From Acetivibrio sp964466645 (GTDB lineage: Bacteria > Bacillota > Clostridia > Acetivibrionales > Acetivibrionaceae): a stretch of DNA of 27,745 bases. Made by a program: the position numbers and the translations under genes. The stretch is from the NCBI GenBank assembly GCA_964466645.1, contig CAYXPB010000026.1:1-27745 (forward strand), given 5' to 3'. Under the pieces are notes generated by a model. It was given only the letters and a program-made list of their open reading frames with translations. It ran no database searches and was not told where the DNA came from. Shown here piece after piece: positions 25,083 through 27,745 of this stretch (positions within the stretch are counted from its first letter, which is position 1; each line of letters begins with the position of its first letter).

Positions 25083-25573
25083 AAATCTTCTTCATCCTCC
25101 TCGTTAAAGTAATCAGCTTTGTCATATATATCTTCATAATCACTAATTCCATAGCGAATATTTCTGGCTATAGCTTCTAGTTCACGGTTTTGCAGTAATT
25201 CAACAGAGCCTCGGCAATTTGAGTCAAAGTATTTTTTCATTATTGAAATCAATTCATCATCACTTAGGCTATCTTGAGATTCATTTTTAAAGTAATAAAA
25301 AGTTTCTATCAAATCATTTAGAGTTTCGGCATAGTTCTCCTGATACAGAAAAGGAGAATCACAGAATTCTTTAATAATTTTGTCGATAATTCCACCACCA
25401 AACTCAATACGTCCATTGCTGTTTAATGCTTCATTACGTGTTTCTATCAATTCCTGAGCCTCAACTTGAGACAACACCAAGCCGAATCTGGCTGTGTATT
25501 CATTGCATTCTAAAATTTCTAAAACCGCAAGCTTATGTTGGATATTAGAGGTTATCAGCATAAAACAATCCAT
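25079..25573 (-). CDS. DUF6323-like protein
   Basis: 164 residues. Recognisable stretches are LEILECNEYTARFGLVLS, RIEFGGGIIDKIIKEFCDSP and ETFYYFKNES, which match from memory the small DUF6323 family that sits beside DUF6179 genes in clostridia. The protein is soluble, acidic at its C-terminus (DYEDIYDKADYFNEEDEEDL) and lacks a catalytic motif I can name. The ATG at 25573 is six bases from GAGGTG; an upstream GTG (25582) would overlap that site. It overlaps the DUF6179-like gene by 4 bases, so the two products are probably made in a fixed ratio. Function unknown. Confidence 0.75.
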   Translation of the reverse strand: MDCFMLITSNIQHKLAVLEILECNEYTARFGLVLSQVEAQELIETRNEALNSNGRIEFGGGIIDKIIKEFCDSPFLYQENYAETLNDLIETFYYFKNESQDSLSDDELISIMKKYFDSNCRGSVELLQNRELEAIARNIRYGISDYEDIYDKADYFNEEDEEDL

Positions 25574-25622
25574 AATAAACACCTCGTTAAATTTATATCG
25601 TTAATTTTTTTAATAAAACCTA

Positions 25623-25651
25623 TTGACAACACTGCCAAATCGTGATATACT
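25623..25651 (+). promoter_or_regulatory. Orphan plus-strand promoter
   Basis: TTGACA (25623-25628), 17-base spacer, TATACT (25646-25651). No gene with a ribosome site follows on the plus strand. The transcript would run through the opposing promoter at 25696-25724 and into repeat copy C. Confidence 0.55.
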
Positions 25652-25695
25652 TTTATTGTTACCGTATGCTTTTTACTTATTTATCTTTAATTTCC

Positions 25696-25724
25696 AGTTT
25701 ATCATTTATGATGTTCTACGTCAA
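25696..25724 (-). promoter_or_regulatory. Promoter candidate for the DUF6323-DUF6179 operon
   Basis: Minus strand: TTGACG (25719-25724), 17-base spacer, TAAACT (25696-25701), about 115 bases before the DUF6323 start. It faces the plus-strand promoter at 25623-25651; the predicted start points are only about 30 bases apart. Confidence 0.5.
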
Positions 25725-25848
25725 TACCTTCTAATGGCAATTTATACAATTGTAAGATTTGTTTCGGATGTCATTTCAGCTATATATTATAATTTAAATT
25801 AAAAGAAAGAACTACTCATAAGGGCCTTTCAAATAACCAATTCAATAC

Positions 25849-26131
25849 TTAGGTGTTTCAAAATAATTCATTAGTCAATGTATATAGTTTCAACCCAATA
25901 ATGAAGCTATAGAGCTTCAAACATAGGAACATTATTTTGCGACGCAAAAAATGTAAATCAGCTTTTTTGAAACACCCATTGACCAGTTATTTTTTAGGAA
26001 TCACCTTAAGTCACAAATCCCCTGACGGAAGCTTGAAAGTTTCAAAACAGAGGAGCATTAGTTTGCTGTGCAAAAAAAGCAAATTAGATTTTTTTGAAAT
26101 GGCGATTGCAATTTTTTTAGGAATCACCTAA
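25849..26131. repeat. MITE-like repeat, copy C (tandem, two modules)
   Basis: 283 bases. It starts TTAGGTGTTTCAAAA; module 1 ends CACCTTAA (about 26008) and module 2 ends CACCTAA (26131). The right arm ATTGACCAGTTATTTTTT is intact in module 1 and degenerate in module 2. Hairpins: GAAGCT-atag-AGCTTC (25903-25918) and TTTTGC-gac-GCAAAA in module 1; GAAGCTT-ga-AAGTTTC and TTTGC-tgt-GCAAA in module 2. A further worn left-arm-like stretch lies at 25820-25846. It begins 17 bases beyond the stop codon of the 26149-26961 gene. Confidence 0.7.
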
Positions 26132-26148
26132 AGTAGAAAAGCTTATTA

Positions 26149-26961
26149 TTATTCATAGGTTTTGTTTCCAACTTGAAGCTTTTTTACATAAAATACTTCA
26201 CAGCCTCCGTCAGAAGAGTTGTCATTTCTAGCTAAGCTGGTATCCCATATATTATACCCGCCTTTTCCTTCTCTGAAGACATTTACTAAATGCCCTTCCA
26301 TATATACAATATCATTTTTCTTGATTTTACTTATGCCCCTTAACACTTGGTTGTTTGCTGCAATTATATGAGTATTTGCAGAATGATTTGATATGTAGCT
26401 CACGGTTAAAGGACAATCTGCAGAACAATTAAAAGTATATTTCCTTCCAGACTGATAGTACTTAATATACTTATCATTCTCGGAATCAATAAGCTCACCC
26501 CATGCTAACGCTAAATCATATCTACCTAATTGGGCAACATCATCTTGAAAATAGAATATTTTATGTTTACTTTTAACCTTTGCAACAATCTTGTAATCGG
26601 CCATAGGCGTGAGATACCACTTTTTCCACAGCGTGGAAACAGAAAAACTCTTTGCTGACGTATCTGTCTGAATGGGATCATTTTCTGCACTAAGATCATT
26701 ATAGGTAGTTTGAGTTGCAGGCATTCTTAGATCGCTGAAGAAATGAATTGCAAATAACACCAAAACAAAAGCAACTGCAAAAAGCATAATTTTAGGCACT
26801 AGTTTTTGAACATTTTTTACATCCGCAGCAGTTTTTGAACTTGCACTTTTATTCATAAGTTCAGTCTTTCTTTGCTGCATTTCGCTATATGTTCTAATTT
26901 CCCCCTGTTTCATTTCACCAAACAGCTGGTCCATTATTTCTTTTTCACGCTTCTTATCCAT
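26149..26961 (-). CDS. Membrane-anchored conserved protein of unknown function
   Basis: 270 residues. A charged cytoplasmic N-terminus (1-50), one membrane segment (about 54-75), a polar linker, and an outside domain of about 150 residues. That domain contains YDLALAWGEL, YQSGRKY, NHSANTHIIAANNQV and WDTSLARND..GGCEVFYV. I recall the same pattern (DLALGWG, SGRW, NSANMH, W.SSL.R.D.G..CE) in uncharacterised proteobacterial proteins, so the domain seems to be an old conserved family without assigned function. Two cysteines in CSADC (near 195) and one in GGCEV may form disulfides outside. The ATG follows AGAGGTG at good distance. The gene stands alone; three direct repeats lie upstream (27026-27078). 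Confidence 0.75.
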   Translation of the reverse strand: MDKKREKEIMDQLFGEMKQGEIRTYSEMQQRKTELMNKSASSKTAADVKNVQKLVPKIMLFAVAFVLVLFAIHFFSDLRMPATQTTYNDLSAENDPIQTDTSAKSFSVSTLWKKWYLTPMADYKIVAKVKSKHKIFYFQDDVAQLGRYDLALAWGELIDSENDKYIKYYQSGRKYTFNCSADCPLTVSYISNHSANTHIIAANNQVLRGISKIKKNDIVYMEGHLVNVFREGKGGYNIWDTSLARNDNSSDGGCEVFYVKKLQVGNKTYE

Positions 26962-27025
26962 ATATTTAACACCTCTACATAATAATATTATATTACATAA
27001 ATGAAATAATTACATCTTAATTCTA

Positions 27026-27078
27026 CTTTCCACATTTTACTCAAAAATTAATAAGAGATGCTTTCCACGACTTTCCAC
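27026..27078. repeat. Three direct repeats CTTTCCAC
   Basis: CTTTCCAC occurs at 27026-27033, 27061-27068 and 27071-27078 (GTGGAAAG on the minus strand), 65-120 bases before the start of the 26149-26961 gene. The last two are exactly 10 bases apart, one helical turn, as expected for neighbouring sites of a DNA-binding protein. Confidence 0.5.
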
Positions 27079-27190
27079 AAAATAATCGGTTGCATTTTTA
27101 AGTAAATCATCTTAAAATAAATTGAATATGATGTTTCTAAAAAACATGCATACAGTTCTTCTCAAAAAGTTTGTTTATTTAGAAGATATT

Positions 27191-27243
27191 ATTCCGCTGT
27201 TTGCCGCAGCGGAATTAACTACTTTGATTGCAGCTTACGCTGC
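27191..27243. other. Two hairpins between the divergent genes
   Basis: ATTCCGCTG (27191-27199) with CAGCGGAAT (27207-27215) gives a strong 9-bp stem; GCAGC-ttac-GCTGC (27230-27243) follows. Both are GC-richer than the surroundings and lie 45-100 bases before trmB. Neither has a normal T-run. They could be a leader structure of trmB or a boundary between divergent transcripts. Confidence 0.5.
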
Positions 27244-27287
27244 GTTATGTTAACAGTATATCATTCATTAATAAAGTGAGGTATAAA

Positions 27288-27745
27288 ATGCGTTTAAGAA
27301 AGAAACCATGGGCAAGACCCGAACTTGAAGCTTGCGAATTTTTTGTATCAAATCCGACGGATTATATAGGTAAATGGCAAAACGCATTTGGGAATTCTAA
27401 TGAAATTTGGATGGAATTAGGGTGCGGAAAAGGAGGATTCATATCTAGGCTTGCGTCTTCTAATCCCGACAAAAACTTTATTGCCATAGATATAAAAGAC
27501 GAAGTTTTGATTCTTGCAAAAGAGAAAATTCAAAGAGAATATGCTTGTAATAATTTAAACACAAACAATATTCGTCTTTTGGCCCATGAAATAATGATAA
27601 TACACAAAATATTAGATAAAAAGGATGTTGTTAATAGAATATTTATAAACTTTTGTAATCCATGGCATAAAAACACCCTTGGTACTAGAAGGCTTACCCA
27701 TCCCAATCAGCTAAACCAGTATAAAGTATTTTTAGCTCCCCTCGG
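27288..27745 (+). CDS. trmB: tRNA (guanine-N7)-methyltransferase, TrmB (3' end cut off by window edge)
   Basis: 152 complete codons from ATG 27288 to the right edge, with GAGGT five bases upstream. TrmB makes m7G46 in tRNA with SAM. Seen: N-terminal MRLRKKPWARPEL, SAM motif I EIWMELGCGKGGF (about 39-51), the acidic residue in NFIAIDIK (about 62-69) and the family signature INFCNPWHKNTLGTRRLTHP (the usual PDPW..KxxxxxRR region). The C-terminal quarter is missing only because the window ends. Confidence 0.93.
   Translation, partial: MRLRKKPWARPELEACEFFVSNPTDYIGKWQNAFGNSNEIWMELGCGKGGFISRLASSNPDKNFIAIDIKDEVLILAKEKIQREYACNNLNTNNIRLLAHEIMIIHKILDKKDVVNRIFINFCNPWHKNTLGTRRLTHPNQLNQYKVFLAPL

Noticed and set aside
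25666..25734. 22-codon hydrophobic ORF just after the plus-strand promoter, resembling a type I toxin peptide
   Set aside because: There is no ribosome site, it begins only about 8 bases after the predicted transcript start, it has no charged tail, and no antisense RNA gene is evident. It is kept only as a remark under the promoter finding.
27026..27078. TTTCCACA strings read as DnaA boxes (possible origin)
   Set aside because: The match to TTATCCACA is imperfect, only three sites exist, and no dnaA, dnaN or AT-rich unwinding array is nearby.

Overview
AT-rich DNA from a low-GC Firmicute, most likely of class Clostridia. The grounds are purine-rich Shine-Dalgarno sites, many GTG and TTG starts, TTGACA/TATAAT-type promoters, a T-box leader, and families common in clostridia (DUF6179/DUF6323-like, SWIM, AzlCD, BlaR1/BlaI, membrane pyrophosphatase). 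No rRNA, tRNA, CRISPR array, phage gene or transposase is visible. Most genes lie on the minus strand; hppA, azlCD and the partial trmB are on plus. The sequence has one 10-N assembly gap (24533-24542), which breaks a gene.

Layout. 1-1738: an ECF sigma factor directly coupled to a zinc-finger, membrane-anchored anti-sigma factor that runs off the left edge. 2086-6357: a SWIM zinc-finger protein and, upstream of it, an 880-residue fusion of an ADP-ribosylation/crystallin-J1-like N-terminus with a class I SAM methyltransferase; short repeats of one family lie on both sides of the fusion gene. 6680-8217: a CNNM/CorC-type transporter-like protein behind a promoter, a 32-codon leader ORF and an intrinsic terminator, which looks like attenuation control. 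8305-13132: a permuted tryptophan operon, trpB-trpA-trpD-trpC-trpF, controlled by a T-box with a UGG (Trp) specifier; trpE and trpG are absent here. 13157-17567: BlaI repressor, BlaR1-type M56 receptor protease and two small membrane proteins (DUF4190-like, DUF2752), bounded by a roughly 24-bp inverted repeat. 17742-19829: hppA, with residues typical of the K+-independent H+-pumping subfamily. 19934-20405: gene debris. 20517-21546: azlCD exporter. 21561-23582: flavodoxin, metallophosphoesterase and a DUF2809 membrane protein. 23692-25573: a DUF6323-like/DUF6179-like pair. 25623-26131: two face-to-face promoters and a tandem copy of the repeat. 26149-26961: a membrane-anchored conserved protein. 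27288-end: trmB, cut by the window edge.

Two observations deserve most attention. One is the leader ORF and terminator in front of the CNNM/CorC gene; its acidic, proline-containing start recalls the MgtL type of Mg2+-sensing leader. The other is the repeat family (3545-3703, 6418-6494, 25849-26131), with imperfect terminal inverted repeats and two internal hairpins, resembling a non-autonomous mobile element.
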